Part shown: positions 23,799-34,222 of the stretch, in pieces
How positions within the stretch are numbered: position 1 is the first letter of the stretch
Layout of the letters: each line of letters starts with the position of its first letter
Origin: Neostapfia colusana
Taxonomy: Eukaryota; Streptophyta; Magnoliopsida; Poales; Poaceae
DNA length: 64,000 nucleotides
Direction of reading: 5' to 3'
Assembly: GCA_030760725.1 (NCBI GenBank)
Contig: JASWHV010000013.1
Span: forward strand, 41,574,699-41,638,698
Position numbers and translations under genes: made by a program
Notes under the pieces: model-generated
Seen by the model: the letters and a program-made list of their open reading frames with translations, nothing else
Database searches by the model: none
What the model was told of the DNA's origin: nothing

Positions 23799-26700
23799 TG
23801 AAACAGCTCTGGTACCAAGTGAAACAGCTCTGATACCACTCTGTGCGGGACCTCTGCCCCATCGACAACAGGACCTCGTTGGGTGGTGCCGTGATATGCA
23901 GCACCCAACAGCACACGGGTCGATGAAACACATCACATTACATAAATCATTTGCGGAAGCGTACAAAAGTGTTTTACAAAGACTTATCTCAAAATAAACT
24001 ACAGCGGAAAACATAACACTCACAACTCCTTTCTAAACTAGCGACAAAGAAACAGTCTAGCCCTCGGACGTTTCTTACTAGCAACACGAAGAACAATCCA
24101 CAGCGGCGATGATGCTCTTGAGTAACCACTCGGAGGTTCCCAAGTCTCATCGGTATCCCTTCATAAGCATGAAGTCAAACCTGCAAAACAACTCGGATAG
24201 CATCCGTGAGCATAACGCTCAGCAAGACTTAACAGTCACCCTAAACAAGAAACTCTACGTGAGGTTATGAACCTAAAGTAGGATGGCATAATCATAATTA
24301 AACTCGCCTAAAAGTGAATCCTTACTTTTAGGTATTAATTGCAGCATTTTAAGTAACCTTGGGCATGCCACATCAGGAGTCCATAATCAAACAAGAAACG
24401 CTTTCCCCCGATGTAAATTGCTCATGGCATAAAACAATCAAGTTTGCACTAGCCTATTCATGAAGATCCAATACAAAGCTAGTATGAAACTTCAAACCAA
24501 TGTGATTAGTTCCTTTCTCATGCAAGTTCTTACTACGTCATGACTGTGAGAACAAGTATGCTCGCTCCATTCTGCGAGCAACGGTGATTCGAATCAATAA
24601 CACCCGGACTACACGACACGTACGCCCGTACTCGATGTTGCCTACAGCAACCATCACTGACGTCGTAAGCGGCATCCTTTCTCCCGTTTCACCCCTGTTG
24701 AATCGATCAAGTCGCCCCATACAGTAGCCACTCTCATGGTGCACCTACCAACATGAGAGTTCATGAGAATGTTCCCCACATATTGCACACCGGCCGTCCG
24801 CCTGAGGCGACCCGAAAAGTCCGAACGACAGATTCCCGAGGTACATCGGTTTACTGGGTCCCATAATACCAGCATGAGTCCGGTACACAAGTCAAACTTG
24901 TTCAACAGGGCCGCATACGGATCGGTCCTTGACCGACACGGACAGGTCTATAGCACCGAGGCCCCTATGTCCTGCTGCCCCTACAACCTTCCGGTCTCAA
25001 CTTTAACTTGCTAATTCATTTTTGAACCAATCCCGTATGCCCCTGTTGTTCCTGAACATGCGAGTAGCATCTCACCACTCGACTTCTACCGGACCGTACT
25101 TAAGCATGACAGTTCTACACGGTGAAAGACCCCTACCCAATACTCCCTGGGTCATTTGGCTATGCAAGAGGAGTATCAAACACTAGACCAAATGCACAAT
25201 TCATAGCTTAACCGAAAGTGAATACAAAGTAAAACTTATAAGCTGTTATGCAAATCGGAGCTTGCCTATTTTGGAGGGTAGTCGTATATAAGCAGTTAGT
25301 ATCATTGCTGATCAACCCTTGATTCTCCGGAGCTTGATCAACTTCAATGAATCGCTCCTTTGAATCCCCTTCGCTGTGGTTCCTATTGAAATGCATATGC
25401 ACAATTTTATAGAATGAAATGGAAAGAAGTTAAGACTTAATTCCTTAGGAACATAGGTTGTTTGGAAATGCCAAGAATGGCTTGGTTTGCCCCTGTTGTG
25501 CAAAGAAAGAAATAATCTACTTGATCTTAATGTTTTAACTATACACTAACTACTTTCCATAATGAACATAATAGATGAGCTGAAAAGAATTGGATGCACT
25601 GAAGAACAAGAACTCCAATGGCCTCAAAACTTTTACAGCAGGTTCTATACTACCTAGGGATTTAGCTTGCCAAATTGCAGCTAATGTGGAGTCAAATTGC
25701 GTTCTCTATAATTCTCACAATGTCTCTCATGTATTTCCACCTATACATAAGTATGGAGAATAAGAACAGGGAGTTTTACAGCTCAATTTGGGCTGATAAT
25801 TTACATGTGAGTTTCTGGTTACATGAGAGTCAATTGGTCCAAAATTCAGCCCTTTTACTTGAGTAGTTCTTTCAGAACAATTCTTTAAGCACTTCTACTC
25901 ACAAGAATTTATTCTGAAGTAATGTGCATTTTCATGCCCAATTTAGTGAACTAAACTTTCAAGTATGTCTCAGAGAGCGTACCTAAATTTTCCTATGATT
26001 TGTAGAGCTAGGGATTGCCCAGAATAGATTTTAGAAGTGGGAAACATTTTCTGAAAATGTTTCTGGACTATTATGAACAAAGCAGATTGTATTTAGCAAA
26101 TTTCTACTCAAATGATCTCCAAATGAGCTGAAAACTTGCTATAAGGTCAGCACTATCCTAAAGAATATTCTCGGAAAATTTGATGATTTTTGGATAAACC
26201 AAACTCCCTCAATAATTCTTTTTCAGAAAGGCTTCAAAGAATTTTCCAGAATACAATATTGAATTTCATACAAATCTGAGTTTATATTCGGATAGAACTC
26301 TGAAAGATGAATCCAACCCAATTGGAATCACTTAATTTGGAGATTCCTACACAAAGATATGATTTTCTAATGTTTGAGCAATCTCTTGAATTATTTCCCC
26401 TACTGAAAAGTCTACTGGGCCAGCTATTTAAATCCCAGCCAATACGAAGTGGGCCACACCGGAGTCACGGGGTTCCGCGCGCCAGCACACCCGATCCGGC
26501 CACAAACCGATCCCCGATTTAAACTTTCCACCGCTGACAGCCCGGGCCCACGGCCTTCTTCTTCCTCTGGCCGGCCCTTCGCGCGCCCGCGCGCTCAGCT
26601 CGCCGGAGCTAACTGCCACTCGCAGGTTTGCCATTTCCGGTCACCGTGCTTGCTGAAGTTCACGGCCAGGGGTTTTGCGACGTCGAGGAACACGGCTGTG

Positions 26701-28141
26701 GGGTCGGTTTAGGCTGCCAGCGACTGGAGCTACCTCGGAGACGTGCGGCGGCCTCCGTTGAAGTTCGGCGCCGTCGCCCGAGGTTCCTAGCGTGCCAAAA
26801 CCTTGACCAACTAGCTCTACAGCACCAGTGCACCTCTAGGAAACTCGACAAGGCCTCAAAATGGCTCTGGAACGGCCGCATGTTGATCATCACCGTGTGA
26901 CCGATCGTGTCCGCCATGAATGCCCTTGATCGAGCTTGAAATCCGTTGTTCCTAGCCGGTTTCATTCAACGGATGCTAAAAGGATTCTGATCGCTGGCCA
27001 GTCCAGCACCTATGTGCCAAGATTGATAACCTAAGAAGGATTGGAGAGGAGGAATTTGCAGAAATCGTACCGGATGATCGCTGTGAAGCTGCCGGGACAA
27101 AATCTTTAAATTGGCCATCAATGCTGCACAGCGTGGCTTGAGATTTGGTTGAGAGCAGCACCAACACAGCGCGCTCCCGTGGTCTTGATCGTCCGACCGT
27201 GAAAACCACTGTGGAGGGCTGTCCACGAGCACCCAATCACAGTTCTTGAGCTAGGTCGTGGCGGACGGTGCTGATCACGGGAAAAGAGGTCGAAGCTCAG
27301 TGGTTTAGGCATCGGGGAAGTGGAGGCTGAGCTCAGGGTGCTGTCTAGCCACTCGGGAAGGAGAGAACGTGATGGTTTTGCCGTTTTCCCGAACAGGCCG
27401 AGGCAGCGCCGCTCGGTGTAGCTAGCGAGGAGGGGAAGGCAAGTGAGCCTTTGCTCGGTCTGAGGGAGAGATCACGTTGAGCGCACCGCCTCTGGGCGCC
27501 CGCGTGTGGGGGAGGGCAGCAGGAGGTGGCGCGGTGAGTTTCTGTCGGTGGCACAAGAGCAGATCTCGGTCGGTTTGAGAAAATATCAGAACAGTGCAGA
27601 TGTTTGTTTCATGTGCAAGTTTTGATCTTCCACTCAATGACATGTGGGTCCCACCCCACATTTTCCTCCTAAAATATCTCCTCATGTTAATCTTTCCAAA
27701 TTCCACAATTCTGAGTTTGAAAGGTGGCTAGAATTTGAATTCTCCAAATTCAGTTTGAATGTGCATGACAAATTTTAATTTGGTTGGAGTTCGGAAAATG
27801 CTTCCATAATTCCCTTTTGGAGCCCACCCTAAAAATGAAAAGTTTGTCATCCACTTTTTCCTAAATTTCCAACTCTAGGGCTGCATGGTTATGTAAAGTT
27901 TTGGCCACCATTTGTGTAAACTTTGAATTTCAAATCTGATTTTTAAACTTGCATGCAAAGGGTGTTTAAATTCTTATTGGTTCAACACTTTTAAATAAAG
28001 ATGTGAACCTCATTTTGGACAATCATCCATGTATCACTTTGCAAGAAGAAAAGTTTTAGCAAGTCCCATTTTTCATGTCTTTGCCACCCATATGAATTCA
28101 AACCTTAGTTTTATTCATGTACATGTTTTGGTACTTTTACA
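23799..28141 (-). repeat. TE7 3' LTR (4343 bp)
   Basis: On the plus strand it starts tgaaacagctctgg next to GTTCC and ends gtacttttaca next to the polypurine tract. It has two primer-site-like words (gctctggtacca at 23806, gctctgatacca at 23827), the terminal hairpin (23885-23905) and a GC-rich core (26450-27560). The usual TATA position reads gctatccgag in element sense, so no clear TATA box remains. Confidence 0.93.
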
Positions 28142-28160
28142 TTCCTCCCCCCTTAAAAGA
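28142..28160 (-). other. TE7 polypurine tract
   Basis: The plus strand reads ttcctccccccttaaaaga, which is a purine run on the element strand directly before the 3' LTR. The conserved gagattct block lies next to it. Confidence 0.87.
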
Positions 28161-28205
28161 ATCTCATCCCGAGATTACAACAGAAGAACGAGACGGGAGA
28201 GGCAA

Positions 28206-29279
28206 TTACAAACTGTACAAGGCTAAAAGTTCCAGATAGTTGGTGCAGACGTAATCTTCACTTTCCCATGTCGCCTCTTCCACGGTATGATTACTCCACA
28301 GCACCTTGAAAAATCTGATCGTCCGGTTCCGGGTTACCCGGGTCTTTTCATCCAAAATCTGAACCGGTCGCTCGGTGTAGGTCAGGTCCGGTTTCAATTC
28401 ATCGATGTCCTCGGTGCGAACAGCAGCGGTGCATTTGAGGCACTTCCACAGCTGTGACACATAAAATACATCATGGACACCCGCTAGACTTGCCAGTAAT
28501 TCCAGCCGGTAGGCTACGGGTCCGCACTTCTGTGTGATAGCAAAAGGACCAATAAAACGGGGAGCGAGTTTCCCCTTTACACCAAACCGGTGAATTCTCT
28601 TCATCGGAGATACAAGAAGATAAACTTGCTCTCCGACGTCAAAGTGCAACGGCCTACGCCTTTGGTCGGCATAGCTCTTCTGTCGGGATTTTGCAGACTT
28701 CAAGTTTTCTTGTATCAACCGAACTCGGTCTTCGGCTTCGTTGACAAGATCAACCCCAAACAGAACTCTTTCGCTGGACTCACACCAATTCAGTGGTGTA
28801 TGACACTTCCTGCCATAGAGAGCTTCATACGGTGCCATTTTAATACTCGCTTGATACCTGTTGTTGTATGAAAACTCCGCCAACGGTTAGTGATCATCTC
28901 TATTCTTACCGTGGTGGATGGCACACGCTCTCAACATGTCTTCAAGCACTTGGTTTACCCTCTCAGTTTGTCCATCGGTTTGAGGGTGATGTGCGGAGCT
29001 TCTAAATAACTTGGTGCCCAACGAGGCGTGCAGCTGCTCCCAAAAACGGGCAACAAACAGCACACCTCGATCTGAAACAATGGTCTTTGGGACACCATGT
29101 GAGCATATAATCCTCGAGATATACAGCTCCACATATTGCCTTGCTCGATAATGAGTGTTCACTGGTATGCAATGAGCTGATTTTTCCAACCGGTCGACTA
29201 TCACCCATATCGAGTCATGCTTCCGGGATGTGAGCGGTTATCCGATGATGAAATCTATACTCACATCCTCCCATTTTCA
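28206..29279 (-). pseudogene. TE7 integrase core, C-terminal part and chromodomain (broken)
   Basis: The integrase core is in 29204-28887 (VSDRGVLF, GQTER, with the D-35-E spacing kept) and continues in 28883-28206 after a stop. The latter frame has NNRYQASIKMAPYEALYGRK, the C-terminal GVKGKLAPRFIGPF segment and the chromodomain-like FFKVLWSNHTVEEATWE. The end has acquired a few extra residues. The region between 29204 and 29277 holds the first catalytic Asp segment in a disturbed frame. Transposition activity would require all parts in one frame, so it is inactive. Confidence 0.88.
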
Positions 29280-30002
29280 TGCCGGTATCTTCAGTGGTTG
29301 TAGCGGTCTGGCTTTCCGCATATGATCAGCCTTGACCCGTCTACACGTATCACACTCGGATATGTACTTCGCAATTTCCCTCTTCACCCTCGTCCACCAA
29401 AATTTCTGTTTCAAATCTTGGTACATCTTGTTACTTCCGGGGTGAATGGAAAACTTAGACAGGTGGGCTTCATCCAATATCTTCTTCTGGAGTTTCATAT
29501 TACGTGGTACCACTATACGGTCCTTAAACCATATTGTACCGTTCTCATCCTTCCAGAAACATTTCACTTCTCCGTTGTCTAGTCTTCTCCGTATGTGAGA
29601 CAAACTTTTGTCTCTTCTTTGAGCCTCAAAAATCTCTTCACGGATCGTTGGAATGAGCGCGAGATTATAAAGAGCGCCATACGGAATGATACGGAGACTT
29701 GGTTCTTCAGCTTTCAACTCAGCAATCGCCAAGTTGTGAACGTGGGCTTTCTGACTAAGCGCGTCGGCAACCACGTTTGCTTTTCCCGGATGATAGTGGA
29801 TCTCAATTTCATAATCTTTGATGAGCTCCAACCATCTCCGTTGTCTCATATTCATCTCCTTCTGCGTGAAGATATACTTTAAGCTTTTATGGTCGGCGTA
29901 GAGGTGAACAAGATTACCTAGCAGATAATGCCTCCACATCTTTAATACCAACACCACAGACGCAAGCTCGAGATCGTGAGTTGGATAATGCTGCTCGTGG
30001 TT
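29277..30002 (-). pseudogene. TE7 RNase H end and integrase zinc domain
   Basis: The frame runs from 29957 to 29277. The RNase H part has LVHLYADHKSLKYIF and HPGKANVVADALSQK. The integrase N-terminal domain follows, with HLSKFSIHPGS and CDTCRRVKADH (HHCC). It ends with TGA at 29277-29279 where relatives have Trp (PAWKWED), which fits TGG to TGA. Confidence 0.87.
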
Positions 30003-31130
30003 TCACAGTTGACGAGACCCATAGGCGACTACACGCCCTTCTTGCATAAGAACACAGCCGAGACCGATGCCGGATGCATCACAGTATACATCAAATGGCT
30101 TCGTCGTGTCCGGCTGAGCAAGAAATGGATCTGTTGTGAGATGTTTCACCAAAGTTTTGAATGCGGCTTCACATGCTTCATTCCACATGTATTTAGAGCC
30201 CTTCTTCAGCAGCTCCGCCATTGGTTTAGAAATTTTTGAGAAGCTCAGAATGAACCTCCGATAATACCCTGCTAAACCTAGGAAACTTCGGACCTCGTGG
30301 ACTGATTTGGGAGATTCCCACTTCAGAACTTGTTCAATTTTGCTGGGGTCCACGGCAATGCCCTCTGCTGAAATAATATGGCCTAGGAAAGGCACTTGAT
30401 CAATCCAGAATTCGCACTTGCTGAACTTGGCATATAACTTGTGCTCCCTCAGCCGTTGTAGCACGATACGCAAATGTTCAGCATGCTCATCTTCCGATTT
30501 GGAGTAAACCAATATGTCGTCGATGAATACCACGACGAACTTGTCTAACTCCGGCATGAACACAGAATTCATCAAGTACATGAAGTGTGCCAGAGCATTA
30601 GTTAACCCAAATGACATGACGAGGTACTCATAGAGTCCGTATCTCATTGAGAAAGCTGTCTTCGATATGTCCTCCAGTCAGATCTTGATTTGATGATAGC
30701 CCGACCGAAGATCCATCTTCGAAAATACCTTGGCACCCACAAGTTGATCAAACAGAATGTCGATGCGAGGCAAAGGATACTTGTTCTTTATTGTGACAGC
30801 ATTGAGAGGACGGTAATCAACACATAGCTGCAGTGTTTCGTCCTTCTTCTTAACGAACAGCGCAGAGCAACCCCAAGGTGAAGAGCTTGGTCGTATGAAA
30901 CCCTTGCTCATGAGTTCATTCAGTTGCTCCTTCAACTCCGCTAGCTCGTTAGGTGCCTTCTTGTAAGGCCTTCGTGAGATAGGCGTCGTTCCCGGTGCCA
31001 GTTCAATCTTGAACTCGACGTCCCGTTCGGGTGGCATGCCCGGTAAGTCATCGGGAAATACGTCAGGATAATCATGTACCACCGGAATATGTTCAAGTTT
31101 AAGCGCTTCTGTGTGGTAGGCCTCTACCAT
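30003..31130 (-). pseudogene. TE7 reverse transcriptase and start of RNase H (broken)
   Basis: Two frames, 31130-30678 and 30647-30003, cover RT and the start of RNase H. Words: GFIRPSSSPWGCSALF, VDYRPLNAVTIKNKYPLPRID, SGYHQIKI, then MSFGLTNALAHFMYLMN, VVVFIDDILVYSK (both catalytic Asp present) and VYCDASGIGLGCVLMQEG. The stops at 30678-30680 (after HQIKI) and 30003-30005 (after SRQL) are TGA where relatives encode Arg, which fits CGA to TGA. Confidence 0.9.
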
Positions 31131-31769
31131 ATCTGGGTCTTCGCTGTCTAAAAACAGTATGTGCTGTCCGTGAATCGGCGAGTCAATATGGACAGTCCGG
31201 TTACCAATATTGAGAACGGCACCGTGACGATTTAATCAAGACATCCCCAATATTATGTCTATCTTCTGCCTATCCAACATAATCAGCGATGTTGGGTATA
31301 TCTTTCCGCCCAAACACAAAGCTGCTCAGGACACAATCTGAGTAGCAGAGATATTTCCTCCCGGTGAACAGATAAGATAACACATTGTGGGAGTGTTGGT
31401 GGACAACTGGTGCTGATCCACGCATGATTTGCTGATAAAATTGTGGGTTGCACGGGAATCAAAAAGTACAAGCACGGACACGTCTTTGAGAGTGAACATG
31501 CCCGCTAACACCGGTGCCCCCTCTGGGACATCCTCAATAGCAAGATGTAGCACACTCCCGGATTGCAATGCTGTTATATTCACTTGAGCAGGTGGCGGCA
31601 TACCACCTGATAATGATGATTGTCTAGTGTTTAACAACTTCTCCCAGCATTCTTGCCTAAAATATCCTGAACGGTGGCAATAAGGACACGGAGGTTTCCC
31701 CGGTTCTTCATTGATTTGTGGTTGAGAAGTTGATGTACTTGGCTGCAGCAATGATGCAACAGGTATCAT
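31131..31769 (-). pseudogene. TE7 zinc knuckle and protease (broken, active site altered)
   Basis: The frame 31769-31326 carries CPYCHRSGYFRQEC, a degraded CCHC knuckle with Tyr in place of His, then VPEGAPVLAGMF and the protease active-site region LFDSRATHNFI. The catalytic triad Asp-Ser-Gly has become Asp-Ser-Arg. TGA at 31326-31328 replaces Arg of VSRAP (TE2 has CGA there). TGA at 31236-31238 replaces Trp of GMSWL. The C-terminal half continues to the RT linker. Confidence 0.87.
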
Positions 31770-31940
31770 TCATTGCTGCGGCACGGGTGTTGCTTCGAGA
31801 TATGATTCTGGAGCAGGTAATCTGTACTGAGTTGATCTTACTGGTGCCTGCCATAGTTCATCGGATGGTGTGTGATACATCACACGGTATTTACGAGGAA
31901 CAACTAGTGTGTCTTCTTTCACATCATCCCGGTCCCTCTT

Positions 31941-32674
31941 CTATGCTTGACACTCAAGTGTCGCTTGTTCTTGCAGCAGGGCAGCACTGATCAACTCAGT
32001 GTAACTGCCTTGATTGAACAAAGCCAACTTATCTTTTAATATGGCACTCAGGCCATAGAAGAAGTAGTCACACCTTGCAGCTTCACTCGTCACATAAGCA
32101 GGAGCATATTGTGCCAAAAGGTTGAACCGTTTGACATAATTGAGAACACTCATGTCCCCCTGCTTCAAGTCCTAAATTCTTGCTGCTTGGCCTTGATAAA
32201 ACCCATAGGAATGTGACGAGCACGGAATGCTTCACAAAATTCCGTCCATTCCACTTGATGGCCTTCCGGAACGGTGGCTAGATAAGTGAACCACCAATTT
32301 CCGGTGGCTCCATGGAGCTGTTGAGCTGCAATTAATGTCTTCTGATATTCATCACACTCAAACACTCCAAACTTGGACTCCATAACCCGAAGCCACTGAT
32401 CAGCTTCCACGGGTTCATTAGCTTCTGTGAAAATTGGCGGTTGTATCGCCAAGAAGTCCAAATAGGTGTTCCGAGGTGGAATGACCTGTTGTGTACGTTG
32501 GAGTAAGCCCTGTTGTACCAAGGCTTGGAGTAGTCTTGTGTTCTCTTGACATGACTCGACCATCTGGGCCATGACATCCGCCCATACCTTTGATGGCGGT
32601 GCCCGTGGTGGAGTCGAGTCATCACCGTCTTGGCGAGAACTTTCAGCCCTACTCGGAGAATGAGTACGCACCAT
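31941..32674 (-). pseudogene. gag: TE7 gag (frameshift)
   Basis: The start ATG at 32674 (MVRTHSPSRAESS) agrees with the MVR start in TE2 and TE6. The capsid words PPIFTEANEPVEADQWLRVMESKF, QLHGATGNWW and EFCEAFRARHIPMG follow. One base is missing near 32168 (QQEF-xx-DLKQGDMSV), where TE2 has the full QEEFLGLKQGDMSV. The second half runs to 31941 and stops with TAG after LECQA. The Gln/Pro-rich stretch from 31940 to 31770 leads to the zinc knuckle. Confidence 0.88.
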
Positions 32675-34208
32675 ACTGCAAAAAGATAATTTCTGAGGGG
32701 AGTCAAAACTTGATCTCAGCAGTATGTGAAAGTATGTACAACATGAACATGCTAAAACTTTATGAAAGCATAACAGAATTTCATGTTTACACATCTTCCT
32801 AAAGCCAACATAATCAGTCCCCTATTCTATACTGAACAGACCTTTATGTACTTAACCCAGATTTTGATCCGGTTAGATGCATTTTCATAACTCAAATTTC
32901 AAACAAAAGTTAAAGTTAACTTCAGCATCTTTCCAACGAGTACTCACATGCCTCTGGATCATCCTTTAATCAGATGTTATGATTGTTCAAAGTTGACAGA
33001 ATTTCTGGATAAAATTTGCCAGCACCTCCTTTGTATGTTGCTGTTTTCATCACAGTTTTACATACAAATGGAGTACAATTTTGAACAAACTATGAACTTC
33101 AAAATCGTTGCAAGTTCCATAAATTTTCCAACGGGGTATCATATGACCCTTAGAAATCTTTCTACAGAATGTTATGGCTAATTTACAGAAACATCCAGAG
33201 AAGGTTGCAGCTGTTCTGTTTTCTGAACAGTTTGCGTTCATCTGGACATTCAACCAAGTTGGCGTCTGATTTTGCTCTGGTGGTCTACAGAAAAGTTGTA
33301 GAGCACTTAAAAACCTTTCCATAACTGTATCATTCACCTCCATTGGGTCAAGCTACTCAGAGTTATGCTCTGTCAAATTCCAGAAAACTTCTGCCAGAAC
33401 AGAGCACTCTGTTTTTGAGATCAAAAGAAACCTAGCAATTCTCTCCTTTGAAACTTAGTTCAAATGAAGAGCTCAGTAACTAATGTGTGCTTTCCAACAT
33501 CCATTTTTAGTTTGAAAGTTAGTCATGAATGATTTATTCATAGGAAAGAAGACTATTAAGTGTAGTACGGTGACGATGCACCGTAAGACATATGATAGTA
33601 CTACGTTGCCTCACCAAAGAAAAACCTAACCGGATTACACCGGAATATACGTATCATTAGGTGGCACTAAAACGGTCACTCGCAAACGTGTTCTACACGC
33701 ACTAAGGTTTTTGGGGTTAGTACCTACATAAAACACGCTCACTCATCAGGTTCGGCTGCACATCGAACCCGGTATCCATACAGTTCATACACCCAGCCGT
33801 CATCACACGCCCGGATGTTCTCAAGCCAAACACGCCTTGAGCTACGTGTTCACATTACTGAACACGTGACGGGGTCTCCCATACTTTCCAAAGAACACCA
33901 GGGAATGGCGTTGCTCGAATACCCTAAACGACATGAAGAGTCGTAGAGGATACTAAAGCGAGTCGGGTTACCTGCCACCCGTGGGGCTCCACCCTTCAGC
34001 TTGTGCGCACTGGTGGACAGCGCTTACGTGCACCCCCAAGACATAGAACGTCCCGAGATGCATGATTTTCCGACATAACAAATAGGTTGGCTTGCCACCT
34101 TCATAATATGCTAATAATAGTCCTTATGTGGGCCTAGTACCGTTATCTCACCGTATCCTAAGTTTTTAACGTAATATGATGCTCAACCCGTGTGCTATTC
34201 CCAACGCA
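32675..34208 (-). other. TE7 untranslated leader
   Basis: 1.5 kb between gag and the primer site with no credible gene. It is homologous to the TE2 leader in opposite orientation (for example 33680-34160 versus 2960-3450). A gttatg...tgt word recurs at 32976 and 33362, spacing 386. A frame beginning at 32794 that runs into gag has no MVR start and is ignored. Confidence 0.75.
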
Positions 34209-34221
34209 GCTCTGATACCAC
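34209..34221 (-). other. TE7 primer-binding site (tRNA-iMet)
   Basis: In element sense this is gtggtatcagagc, one base from the LTR edge at 34223. Two further near-copies lie inside the LTR at 34230 and 34251, with a 21-base period. Confidence 0.9.
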
Positions 34222-34222
34222 T

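Noticed and set aside
34209..34221. tRNA-like sequence near 34209, 59241 and 2940
   Set aside because: Only the 12-14 bases complementary to the tRNA 3' end are present; these are primer sites and not tRNA genes.
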